A stretch of DNA of 59,418 bases from Desulfuromusa sp. (GTDB lineage Bacteria; Desulfobacterota; Desulfuromonadia; Desulfuromonadales; Geopsychrobacteraceae), in contig JAKIUD010000013.1 in assembly GCA_021647765.1 (NCBI GenBank), positions 1 through 59,418 of the forward strand, read 5' to 3'. Every line of letters starts with the position of its first letter. The first letter of the stretch is position 1. The translations under genes were made by a program, and so were the position numbers. The notes below the pieces were generated by a model. It had not been told where the DNA came from and did not search any database. It saw only the letters and a list, made by a program, of their open reading frames with translations. Below are positions 10,332-17,914 of this stretch, in pieces.

Positions 10332-10777
10332 TGAAAAAATTTATCATTTATGTAATTTTCGTTTTTGTGGTTGGGTTTTCGGCGTATTTTTACTACGGAT
10401 ACTATCAGTCATCTCAATATGATAGTACCGTGGTTCCTTATATTCGGGAAGTTTTGCCCAAAATTTCTACATGGGATCCGGAGATAGTTAAACAATGTCT
10501 GGCTCCAGAGGCTCTAAGAAGAGTTTCGGAAGAAAATTTGGTTAATATTTTGGCCGCCTTGGCAGACATCGGGGAACTTCAAAGTATCGAGGAGATGAAG
10601 TTTAAAAAGAAGTCTACTGGTGGAGAGAATGATATGCTGCAAGATCCAGTGATTACATATACGGTTAAGGCTCAATATTCAACTGGCGCAGCAACAGTGA
10701 CTATCAGCCTTCTGGATAAAGGGGGAGTTTACGAAACCTACCATTTCAATTTTGAATCGAAGGCACTATTTCAGTAG
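10331..10777 (+). CDS. hypothetical protein with N-terminal membrane anchor
   Basis: A 148-residue protein of no recognised family. Start ATG 10331 overlaps the lhgO stop (TGATG); a TTG one codon earlier is possible. Residues 4-24 are a hydrophobic helix (IIYVIFVFVVGFSAYFYYGYY) after MKK, with no clear signal-peptidase site, so an anchored periplasmic domain is likely. The remainder has an alpha+beta composition ending in FNFESKALFQ and resembles small DUF4864-like accessory domains only loosely. The overlap with lhgO suggests co-expression; function is unknown. Confidence 0.7.
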   Translation: MKKFIIYVIFVFVVGFSAYFYYGYYQSSQYDSTVVPYIREVLPKISTWDPEIVKQCLAPEALRRVSEENLVNILAALADIGELQSIEEMKFKKKSTGGENDMLQDPVITYTVKAQYSTGAATVTISLLDKGGVYETYHFNFESKALFQ

Positions 10778-10810
10778 ATACCAGAGTTACCAGTTTTGTT
10801 GGTGGACGAA

Positions 10811-10852
10811 CAGGAAAGGAGGCAGGTAATTAATCAGTGTGCCCCTTTCCTG
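10811..10852. terminator. convergent inverted repeat between two gene ends
   Basis: CAGGAAAGG (10811-10819) pairs perfectly with CCTTTCCTG (10844-10852), and the inner GGC/GCC adds three pairs after a one-base bulge. It lies between the convergent ends of the anchored hypothetical gene and the universal stress gene, where a bidirectional terminator would be expected. There is no strong T tract on either side. Confidence 0.45.
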
Positions 10853-10862
10853 ATAATTTAAA

Positions 10863-11351
10863 CTATTTGGGAAGAGGGATAACAAACACGGGTCTTTTCG
10901 ATTTTTTCAGCACTTTTTCGGCAACACTCCCTAAGAAGGCATGTTCTATGAAACCTTTTCCATGAGTTCCCATAACAATCAGATCAACATCCAATCGATC
11001 AGCGGTCTCGAGAATTTTGATGACCGGATGACCGATTGCGACTTCTGCTCCAGCAAAGCGAGCTAAATCTTCAGGAAAATTCGCCAGTTCCTTTTTTGCA
11101 AAATCGTCCAGTTCCTTTTTTAATTCTTCCCTGGCTTTCTCCATATTGTTTTTCTCAAATTCCTCCAGCTGGTTTTCTCCCATAACGGAAGAAAGGTACC
11201 CGCGCATCGTGGAATCAACCTGTGGGAGAACGTGCAGCAGGTAAATCTTTGCATCATTGCGCCGACCGAGCATGACTGCATGTTTGAAAGCAAATTCTGC
11301 GTTGGGAGTCAAATCAGTGGTTACGAGGATTTTCTTATAAAATGGCAGCAT
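10863..11351 (-). CDS. universal stress protein, UspA family
   Basis: A cytoplasmic 162-residue single-domain USP, longer than UspA by a charged helical insert (about residues 55-95, rich in E and K). The ATP-binding signature is present: GTHGKGFIEHAFLGSVAEKV, i.e. G-2x-G-9x-G-S, followed by PVFVIP. The N-terminal LVTTDLTPNAEFAFKHA is characteristic. On its strand, TATAAT (complement of 11421-11426) stands about 70 bases upstream of the start, a possible -10 box without a well-spaced -35. Specific role unknown; such proteins bind ATP under stress or growth arrest. Confidence 0.93.
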   Translation of the reverse strand: MLPFYKKILVTTDLTPNAEFAFKHAVMLGRRNDAKIYLLHVLPQVDSTMRGYLSSVMGENQLEEFEKNNMEKAREELKKELDDFAKKELANFPEDLARFAGAEVAIGHPVIKILETADRLDVDLIVMGTHGKGFIEHAFLGSVAEKVLKKSKRPVFVIPLPK

Positions 11352-11516
11352 AAATTATACCTCTGTCAGGAAAATGGGTAATAAAGGAATAAATCTCTCA
11401 GCAAATTTTCTTCTTCAACGATTATAGCTTATTTTTGACCGATTACATTTACTTGTCGAGAGTGACTCTCTAAAATGATTTCAATGTTAATCTATCAAAT
11501 TTTCAAGGAAAAAACG

Positions 11517-11873
11517 ATGCAAAGACGATATAAACAGATAAAAAGTTCCAGAGTTTCTGCCCTGCTACAACAAGGGGCAGCTATTATTGATGTTCGTCGT
11601 CCAGAAGAGTGGCAATTAACCGGAATTGTTGCGGGAAGTAATTTGGTAACATTTTTTGATGCGCAGAGGCAGAGCCAACCGGAGAAATGGTTACAACAAC
11701 TCAATCTACTGGTTCCCTTTGATTGTCCCCTGATCCTCATTTGACGGACTGGTCAGCGGATCAGGGTGGTCTGCGAATTTCTGCTGGAAGTGACTTCCCG
11801 CGAAAGTATCTATAATGTTTCCGATGGGATTTTTGGTTGGTTGGCCGAGGGTCTACCAGTGACACCGCCATGA
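11517..11873 (+). CDS. selenocysteine-containing rhodanese-like sulfurtransferase (TGA at 11742-11744 read as Sec)
   Basis: Single-domain rhodanese of 118 residues if the in-frame TGA is decoded as selenocysteine. Before it, AAIIDVRRPEEWQLTGIVAG is the standard rhodanese start and CPLILI is the strand leading to the active site. The TGA stands exactly where the catalytic Cys of C-R-x-G-x-R belongs, followed by RTGQR. The frame then continues for 42 codons with the normal C-terminal half (SIYNVSDGIFGWLAEGLPV) to TGA 11871-11873, which overlaps the next gene's ATG as ATGA. ATG 11517 has AAGGA at 11505-11509; an upstream ATG at 11475 lacks this. A SECIS-like hairpin follows the TGA. The alternative, a nonsense-mutated pseudogene, is less likely given the exact position, the intact downstream frame and the coupled stop. 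Confidence 0.85.
11742..11774 (+). promoter_or_regulatory. UGA codon with putative bacterial SECIS hairpin
   Basis: Directly downstream of the TGA, bases 11756-11762 (GCGGATC) pair with 11768-11774 (GGTCTGC): seven pairs including two G-U wobbles, closing a five-base loop AGGGT. The loop begins at offset 22 from the U of the UGA and contains GGU, as the E. coli fdhF SECIS loop does at a similar distance as I recall it. The family rule is a short stem-loop inside the coding region, a few tens of bases after UGA, with a G at the top of the loop. SelB binding is inferred. Confidence 0.68.
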
Positions 11874-13480
11874 CCATGATTCTGCTGGTACAGCCTCCTG
11901 TTCTCATCCCTTCAGGGCCACCACTCTCGCTGGCTATTCTTTATTCATCATTACAAGCAGCAGGGGTTGATACGCAAGTTCTGGATGCCAATCTGGATGC
12001 CTATCTTTATCTTCTGGATGAAAAGCGACTGTCAGCATTGGCTGCAGATGAGCCGAAGACGTCTATCCATCGGGCGTTAAAGCATTGTCAACAATCTCTT
12101 GATTTATTGCGCTCAGCCGAAGGGGCAACCTCTTTTTCTCGTTACAGTACTGCGGTTCGATATTTGAACTTATTGTTAAGTCTCTGGTCGAAAGACAACC
12201 CGGGTGAACGGTTAACTCTAGGTGATTACCAATATAAAACTTACTCTGTGTTTAATCCTGACCATCTGAGTCTGTTCAGTTCCGGTCAAGCCAGAACACT
12301 TTTTTATCCCTATTTTGAAACTGAGCTCTTGTCCAGCATTGCAACCGAACAGCCGCAATATGTGGCTATTTCAATTAATTATCTACATCAGATTTTTCCT
12401 GCTTTTGAACTGGCCGGCCTGTTACAGCGCGATTATCCAGATATAAAATTGATTGCCGGGGGTGGATTGCTGACGTCCTGGCAGGAACCACTACGCCAAC
12501 ATAATTTAAACTTGCCTCCTTTTGATCACCTGGTATTTGGACCCGGGGAAGCATCTCTTGTAGCTCTTACAACCGGACAGGTTCATACAAATCACTATTT
12601 CGCAGATGCTTCCATACTAAACTTTATCCCTGACTTTTCTTTTGCAGAGCACCATCGTTATCTCAGCCCACAGCCGCTGTTGTCTGTCAGTGCATCGCGT
12701 GGTTGTTATTGGCGAAAATGTCTATTCTGTCCAGAAGCTACTGCCCCAGTCCATCCGTACGGAAGTTTTCAGCCGACTGAATTTCCAGATTTGTTGCTGC
12801 AGTTATCTGAACAATATGCCGTAACAAATTTCCATCTCACCGATAACGCTATTCCAATCAACATATTGAAATGTATGGCAGAGCGCCATACTGACTTACA
12901 ACATTTATCCTGGTTTGGCTTCGTGCGCTTTGAATCAGTTCTGGAAAATCCTGACTTTGTCAGACAGCTTGCTGTGGCTGGATGTCGGATGTTGCAGTTA
13001 GGATTGGAGAGCGGTTCACAGCCTGTCCTCGATAGTTTGGGGAAAGGACTTAAGCTGGAAGCAGCGGTCAGAATTCTTGATAATCTGAATGAAGCTGGGA
13101 TTGTCAGTTATGTTTATATTATGCTCGGAACCCCAGGTGAAACTGAAGCCGATGCCGAAATGACTTTGAATTTTCTAGAGCGGCATGCAGAGAAAATCGG
13201 TTTTCTCAACATTTCAATTATGAATCTGCCGCGCGGATCGGAATTGTTGGATAACCCGGGACTCTACGGTATAGACAGCTCCCGATTACGTGATGAAAAA
13301 AGCCCTCTTGGACTCTATCATGAGTTTCACTCCATATCTGGATGGGATCGCGCCACCGCTCGAAAATTTTTAAACCAACGCCTGCTTGGATCAGCAATTA
13401 TCCGGGAGATTGTTCAGCGTAATCCACCCTTCTTCAGCTCCAACCACGCATTTTTCTTCCCGAAAAAGGTTGAACAATAG
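11870..13480 (+). CDS. B12-binding-type radical SAM protein coupled to the Sec-rhodanese
   Basis: A 536-residue radical SAM enzyme. The start is taken at ATG 11870 (MTMILLVQPPVLIPSGPPLS), which overlaps the rhodanese stop as ATGA; a longer frame from TTG 11837 would lie inside the rhodanese gene. Residues 1-200 look like a B12-binding-type Rossmann domain (PPLSLAILYSSLQAAG, YVAISINYLHQIFPAFELAGLL, KLIAGGGLL) but no clear DxHxxG is seen, so cobalamin may not be bound. The cluster motif near residue 280 is SRGCYWRKCLFC, a Cx4Cx2C spacing seen in some B12/radical SAM subfamilies. LQLGLESGSQPVLDSLGKG and YIMLGTPGETEADAE follow. Substrate unknown; coupling to the rhodanese suggests sulfur or selenium chemistry. 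Confidence 0.85.
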   Translation: MTMILLVQPPVLIPSGPPLSLAILYSSLQAAGVDTQVLDANLDAYLYLLDEKRLSALAADEPKTSIHRALKHCQQSLDLLRSAEGATSFSRYSTAVRYLNLLLSLWSKDNPGERLTLGDYQYKTYSVFNPDHLSLFSSGQARTLFYPYFETELLSSIATEQPQYVAISINYLHQIFPAFELAGLLQRDYPDIKLIAGGGLLTSWQEPLRQHNLNLPPFDHLVFGPGEASLVALTTGQVHTNHYFADASILNFIPDFSFAEHHRYLSPQPLLSVSASRGCYWRKCLFCPEATAPVHPYGSFQPTEFPDLLLQLSEQYAVTNFHLTDNAIPINILKCMAERHTDLQHLSWFGFVRFESVLENPDFVRQLAVAGCRMLQLGLESGSQPVLDSLGKGLKLEAAVRILDNLNEAGIVSYVYIMLGTPGETEADAEMTLNFLERHAEKIGFLNISIMNLPRGSELLDNPGLYGIDSSRLRDEKSPLGLYHEFHSISGWDRATARKFLNQRLLGSAIIREIVQRNPPFFSSNHAFFFPKKVEQ

Positions 13481-13646
13481 AAAATCCCTTTTTATTGTTC
13501 CATCACGCTAGTGTCGTATCACATATGAAATGCTGCATCTTGCTTGTTCTTTTGTGCGTTAATTGCGTAAACTGACAAAACTCTATTTTTCATACTGCCA
13601 TAATTTGCGATTAATTATCAGAATCAGATTTTCTGGGAGTCTCATG
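13481..13646. other. AT-rich spacer without a gene
   Basis: The radical SAM stop codon lies in an 8-bp inverted repeat (GAACAATA 13472-13479 with TATTGTTC 13493-13500) that may act as a weak terminator. Nothing else is recognised up to the palindromic repeat at 13647. Confidence 0.4.
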
Positions 13647-13826
13647 AATGGCGCTAGTTTAAGGAAATATTTAGCAAAACCGGGACTATCCCCGCATGGG
13701 GGCTGTCCCAGGCTTTTGCGGCGCAAAACGCCATAGTTCTTCGTGGTTCGTAAACTTCGGGACAGCCCCCGATGGGGCTGGGGACAGTCCCAAGTTTACT
13801 GCGATACTGCTTAAACTAGCGCCATT
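13647..13826. repeat. palindromic repeat family, copy A (MITE-like)
   Basis: A 180-bp non-coding element with perfect 15-bp terminal inverted repeats: AATGGCGCTAGTTTA at 13647-13661 and its complement at 13812-13826. Inside are nested GGGACTATCCCC / GGGGGCTGTCCC and GGGACAGCCCCC / GGGGACAGTCCC blocks, so single strands can fold into a long branched hairpin. A 12-bp direct repeat GGGAGTCTCATG flanks it (13635-13646 and 13828-13839), consistent with target duplication on insertion. Short open frames inside are not genes. Confidence 0.85.
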
Positions 13827-13920
13827 CGGGAGTCTCATGGTTTTACCGAAAGGGCATCTTGAGCCCATAGCCTTTACTTACCATGAAGATCTCTTTTTCT
13901 AGAATATCTTATTATTTTTC

Positions 13921-13948
13921 TTGTCAATTTTCTGAAACCATGTAAACT
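13921..13948 (+). promoter_or_regulatory. possible sigma-70 promoter for the thioredoxin-like gene
   Basis: TTGTCA (13921-13926) and TAAACT (13943-13948) are separated by 16 bases, about 55 bases before the start codon at 14002. The match is moderate; no operator is seen. Confidence 0.4.
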
Positions 13949-14001
13949 ATCACTAAAGTAGTAATGTTTAGGATTGCAACATCAAACAGTGGAGAAATAT
14001 T

Positions 14002-14277
14002 ATGCGTATCGATATTCTTTGTACGCCGGATCGTCCTGAAAGCTGTCGGGGGACTGTAGAAAATGTTCGCGAGGCTCTCGATCAACTCGGAGTTAAGGCT
14101 GAGGTTCATCAGTTCAATGATGCACGTAAAATGATTGATAACCGGATTTACGTTGTTCCAGCCTTGATGATTGATGATCAGGTACGAATTGCCGGTCGGG
14201 TGCCCGAGGTGGATGAAATTGTTAATTTTATTGTTGAACGGCCACGTTATCTGCAAGAAGTGGCAAAAGTTGCCTAG
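14002..14277 (+). CDS. small thioredoxin-fold protein lacking CxxC
   Basis: A 91-residue cytoplasmic protein. The pattern (beta-strand MRIDILCTP, helix with ENVREALDQLGVKAEV, cis-proline-type strand VVPALMIDDQVRIAGRVPEVDEIVNFI) matches the thioredoxin_3 / KaiB-like group of short thioredoxin folds. The usual CxxC is absent; two cysteines remain in CTPDRPESC (residues 7 and 15). A redox, metal-binding or KaiB-like scaffolding role is possible; which one cannot be told. It is a single gene closed by a strong terminator at 14336, with its own probable promoter. Confidence 0.75.
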   Translation: MRIDILCTPDRPESCRGTVENVREALDQLGVKAEVHQFNDARKMIDNRIYVVPALMIDDQVRIAGRVPEVDEIVNFIVERPRYLQEVAKVA

Positions 14278-14335
14278 GCCTTCCTTGGTTTTTTTGGGAT
14301 TAAGAGGCACCTGAAAATGATAAATTTAAATCCGT

Positions 14336-14380
14336 AAAGGGCTCCTGCGCGTTAGCGTTAGGAGCCCTTTACTTTTGTTT
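14336..14380 (+). terminator. strong intrinsic terminator
   Basis: AAAGGGCTCCT (14336-14346) pairs perfectly with AGGAGCCCTTT (14360-14370), an 11-bp stem with a 13-base loop, followed by ACTTTTGTTT. It ends the thioredoxin-like transcript before the regulator gene. Confidence 0.85.
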
Positions 14381-14425
14381 GATTCTCAGGTAGGCTTAAT
14401 CTGTATTTTTTAAGGAGACTTGGCT

Positions 14426-15793
14426 ATGGCAAAAATTCTACTGGTTGATGATGTCGATTTATTTCTCGAGCTGGAACGTTCCTATCTGGAAGGTTGTGAC
14501 TATGATTTACTGACCGCTTCCTCTGGAGAGGAAACTCTTCAGAGGCTTGATAAGATTGTACCGGATGTATTGTTACTTGATTATTATATGCCAGGGATTA
14601 ATGGCGACGAAGTTTGCCGCTTAATCCGTAAAAATTCAATCTGGGAAAAGTTGCCAATTCTTATGGTCACGGCGGCTGGCAAGCCAGAAGAGGTACAAAA
14701 CTGTTTAGACGCTGGTTGCGATGATTTTATTACCAAACCGGTTAATAAGCAGGAGTTACGCGAAAAAGTCGAACGTTTGCTAGGGACAGTACAGCGCAGA
14801 AATGGAGAACGTGTTGCGGTAAAACTACCGATTCAACTTCAGGAGGGTGGCCGACTGCATGTTGTTACTGCCAAGGATATTTCTACCAGTGGGGTATGTC
14901 TCAATTCTCCCATGACATTGGAGGAAAATACCACTGTTGAGATGAAACTGGAAGGTGCAGATGGGAAACCTCTCACGTTGTATGGAAGAATCAAGCGGAC
15001 AGGTAAGCGGACTGAGGATGGTTGTGGTGTTTACTTTATCTATCCAGATCCAGAGAGTAAAAAACTTCTCGATCGCTTGATCCGTAGCAAAAAGGTGGAA
15101 AACTTACAAAAAGAGGGGGTTGATGAGCGGCTCAGTCACCGTTTGAAAACCCTTGAAAATGAATGTTCAAAACTACGCACTGAGCAGGATGATGCCTTGC
15201 GTCGGATCGGTGAATTGGAACAGGAAAACCTCGATTTTGCCAACCAACTGGTTCAAGTCGAGGATGTTAATAACAATTTGACCAACCTTTATATTGCCTC
15301 TTCCCGCCTCCATTCGACCCTCGATCGCGAAGAAACCCTGGAAATTATCAAAGAAGTCGTTATCAATTTTGTTGGCGCTGAAAAATTTGCGGTCTTTCTT
15401 TTTGACAAAACCAGTGAGCAGTTATGTTTTGAAACCGGTGAAGGATTTGATGAAAACGAAAGTTTTCCTGATATTCCTCTGGGTGAGGGGGTGCTTGGGA
15501 AAACTGCTGCTACTACGGAAAATTATTTCTATGCCGGGTCAATCAGTGAAGGTTCCGATAATCTGCTGGCACCGATTGTCGCAATCCCCCTGATGATTCA
15601 TGGTGAGATAATTGGGTTGCTGGCTATCTATCGGCTCTTTATTCAGAAAGAACAGTTGGAGTCGATCGACTATCAACTTTTTTCAATGCTGGGTGAACAC
15701 GCTGCCTCAGCTCTATTCTCTTCAACTCTCTATGGTCATTCGGAACGAAAACGGCAGACCTATCAGGGATTTGTCGATCTTCTGACCAAGTAG
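14426..15793 (+). CDS. response regulator: receiver-PilZ-coiled coil-GAF
   Basis: A 455-residue cytoplasmic signalling protein. The receiver domain (1-120) has D8-D9, the phospho-acceptor D52 (VLLLDYYMPG), and KP near 105. A PilZ domain (about 128-215) keeps both c-di-GMP motifs, RNGER and DISTSG, so it probably binds the nucleotide. A heptad-rich helix (about 230-285) leads into a C-terminal GAF domain (about 295-435). There is no output enzyme or DNA-binding domain, so it likely acts by protein contacts. ATG 14426 is preceded by AAGGAG at 8 bases; a TTG at 14420 is the less likely start. It is monocistronic. Confidence 0.9.
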   Translation: MAKILLVDDVDLFLELERSYLEGCDYDLLTASSGEETLQRLDKIVPDVLLLDYYMPGINGDEVCRLIRKNSIWEKLPILMVTAAGKPEEVQNCLDAGCDDFITKPVNKQELREKVERLLGTVQRRNGERVAVKLPIQLQEGGRLHVVTAKDISTSGVCLNSPMTLEENTTVEMKLEGADGKPLTLYGRIKRTGKRTEDGCGVYFIYPDPESKKLLDRLIRSKKVENLQKEGVDERLSHRLKTLENECSKLRTEQDDALRRIGELEQENLDFANQLVQVEDVNNNLTNLYIASSRLHSTLDREETLEIIKEVVINFVGAEKFAVFLFDKTSEQLCFETGEGFDENESFPDIPLGEGVLGKTAATTENYFYAGSISEGSDNLLAPIVAIPLMIHGEIIGLLAIYRLFIQKEQLESIDYQLFSMLGEHAASALFSSTLYGHSERKRQTYQGFVDLLTK

Positions 15794-15831
15794 ATAACGT
15801 CAAAATAAATTCCTTGATTGTCACACCTGTC

Positions 15832-15998
15832 GTTAATTTAAGCAACTTTGCAGTAAACTCGGGATTGTCCCAGACCCATCGGGGGCTGTTTCAAGAGTTT
15901 TACGAGCCATGAAACTACGGTAGTTTGCACCGCAAAAAAGGACATTCCCCATACGGGGACAGTTCCGGATTCGCTGTCTTCTATCTCTAAAATGGCAC
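15832..15998. repeat. palindromic repeat family, copy B (degenerate, inverted)
   Basis: Opposite in orientation to copy A. Recognisable parts are TTAATTTAAGCA near the left end, CAGTAAACTCGGGATTGTCC, GGGGGCTGTTTC, ACCGCAAAA and CCCCATACGGGGACAG. The ends have drifted and no target duplication is visible. It fills the convergent gap between the receiver-PilZ-GAF gene and the reverse-strand radical SAM gene. Confidence 0.75.
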
Positions 15999-16039
15999 TA
16001 TACTTGGTTTTTATAGTTTTTGTGTCTAGGCTCTCTCCA

Positions 16040-17908
16040 TCAAATCGATTCAACCGGCAGCAATAATCCTTGGGTGACCGCAAAGTTCAAGAGTTCTTCT
16101 GCTGTTTGTGGATCAATATCCTGTAACAGTTGTCGCGTTGATGTCGTTTTTGTCGCTTTGGTCAGCATCCGCGCAAAATTGTCATCAAGGGATTGAATGA
16201 TCACTTCACCTTGTTGACGCAAGAAGATTGCGTACCCCGGTTCCGGGGTCAGTTGTCTGAATATCTTTTGCAGTGATTCTCCACCAACCATTTCCAAATC
16301 TTCCACAGCAAAATGGAAATGCTGAATTCTAATTGCTGGATTGAGCTTCCAGCCCCCTTGTTCCCAATCATTTTTGGCGGGTTTTTTTCGGTTGGGCTGG
16401 CAGTCATCAGCCAATAGTGTTTCGGCACAGAAAAAATGGTAATGGATTAAGTCTTCAGCCACATTATGCAGTTTCGCTTGCTGATTAGAGCTGAGCTGAG
16501 CGGCAACATAGCTCTGCTGCAAAGGGAGAATTTCCTGTGGTTGCCAATTTTCAGCAGACAAAATTTTCTGCTGGTTAATATCCGGTTGTTTGCCGAGCCA
16601 GTCACTGAACTGCTGTAAAAAGCTACTTGGGGATAATTTAAGAGAGTCACACAGCTGCAGAAAGAAACCGACAGCACGCCCACGGTTGTAAAAAATATCG
16701 GTTGCGGTCGCAAGTCGTTGGCTTTTCTGTAAGTCTTGTTCGGAATAGGTTTTATTCGATTGTAAGAGATAAGGTGGCAAAAGGGCACTCTGAATACCAA
16801 ATTCTTCTCGTTTCTCAAATAGCTCAGTGCTTGGAAGCACTGCCAGAGGGAAAATATCGACCTGATTGGGTTGCAGATGTAAAGTAAAATCAAGACTTTT
16901 TACAAAACCGTTGTGATTATCTCCCGGAAGTCCATAAATAAGATCCAGACCAAAAGTAATGCCAGCTTCCGTCATTTGTTGCAATCGTTGCTTCATCTGT
17001 TCTGGAAATAAGTTACGGTGAAGCGGCTTTAAAACCTGTGCCATGGCAGACTGCAAGCCAATCTGCACAGAACAGGAGAGTTGAGCGAGCAGCTCAATGG
17101 TGCCACTATCCAAAAATTCGGCTTTTGCTTCAATGTGATAATGGATTGCAGGTGCGAGCTCCAGCAACATCTCCAGCAACTGTTTGCCCCGTTGTGCTGG
17201 AGCATTAAAGGTGGAATCCAGAATCCAGATCTGGGCAACTTGATGGTCTGCAAACAGTTGCAGCTCTTTGCGCAAACGCTCTGTCGGGAAAGGGCGAACG
17301 CCGTGGTGTCCTTTGGCATCGTAGCAAAAAGCACAGTTAAATTGACACCCTCTGGCAACTTCCCAGAGAACCCCGCAGTTTTTTTCCAGCGGAAGTTGTT
17401 TTGTCAGCCATGGTGATGGAAGAATTGAAAGGTCGGGACAGACAGCTGCAACAGGAAGGGTGCGTGTATCCTCTGTCGCAGATAGGAAACCCGCCGCTCC
17501 GGCAGGTGATTTTCCCGCTCTGAATTTTATGATGAGTTCTGCAAATGAAACTTCACCTTCTCCGCGAATGATTCCATCCAGTAATCCATCTTTAAGGACT
17601 CTTCGACTATCGGCACTGGCTTCAGGACCGCCTGCGAGGAGGATTAAATCAGGTTTTTTTTGTCGTAGCAGTCGCGAAAGGAGCAGAATCTGAATGCGAT
17701 TCCAGACATAGAGGGGAAAGGCGATAATCCGGGGGTTCAGATCAAGTAACTGTTGGCACAGCAACGCCGTATCTGTTTCAGGAAACAGTTCAACCAGTTC
17801 AGTCTGTTGCTGTAACTCATCTGGTAGGCTGGCTTTAAGGCATCCTGCCGCTAGAGGAACTGCTTGCATGGAAGGACGAACATGGAGGGTTGCTATCAAA
17901 ATGGACAT
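16040..17908 (-). CDS. B12-binding radical SAM protein with C-terminal DUF4080-like domain
   Basis: A 622-residue protein. Residues 1-140 form a cobalamin-binding-type domain (ATLHVRPSMQAVPLAAGCLKASL, IIAFPLYVWN, LILLAGGPEAS, IIRGEGEVSFAEL). The radical SAM core (about 180-400) has the 4Fe-4S motif CQFNCAFC (Cx3Cx2C) in WEVARGCQFNCAFC, then IWILDSTFNAP and LIYGLPGDNHNGF. The long C-terminal part (about 420-622) is typical of DUF4080-containing relatives. A DxHxxG lower-ligand motif is not evident. Start ATG 17908. It lies 6 bases after the MXAN_5187-like gene, so the two form an operon. Substrate is unknown; HemN-like or methyltransferase activity would be guesses. Confidence 0.87.
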   Translation of the reverse strand: MSILIATLHVRPSMQAVPLAAGCLKASLPDELQQQTELVELFPETDTALLCQQLLDLNPRIIAFPLYVWNRIQILLLSRLLRQKKPDLILLAGGPEASADSRRVLKDGLLDGIIRGEGEVSFAELIIKFRAGKSPAGAAGFLSATEDTRTLPVAAVCPDLSILPSPWLTKQLPLEKNCGVLWEVARGCQFNCAFCYDAKGHHGVRPFPTERLRKELQLFADHQVAQIWILDSTFNAPAQRGKQLLEMLLELAPAIHYHIEAKAEFLDSGTIELLAQLSCSVQIGLQSAMAQVLKPLHRNLFPEQMKQRLQQMTEAGITFGLDLIYGLPGDNHNGFVKSLDFTLHLQPNQVDIFPLAVLPSTELFEKREEFGIQSALLPPYLLQSNKTYSEQDLQKSQRLATATDIFYNRGRAVGFFLQLCDSLKLSPSSFLQQFSDWLGKQPDINQQKILSAENWQPQEILPLQQSYVAAQLSSNQQAKLHNVAEDLIHYHFFCAETLLADDCQPNRKKPAKNDWEQGGWKLNPAIRIQHFHFAVEDLEMVGGESLQKIFRQLTPEPGYAIFLRQQGEVIIQSLDDNFARMLTKATKTTSTRQLLQDIDPQTAEELLNFAVTQGLLLPVESI

Positions 17909-17914
17909 AGGGTC

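Noticed and set aside
13686..13902. Open frames on both strands inside palindromic repeat copy A (similar ones at 39775-40011 and 50506-50931).
   Set aside because: They are by-products of the GC-rich repeat; parts recur in other copies with shifted frames and have no ribosome-binding site.
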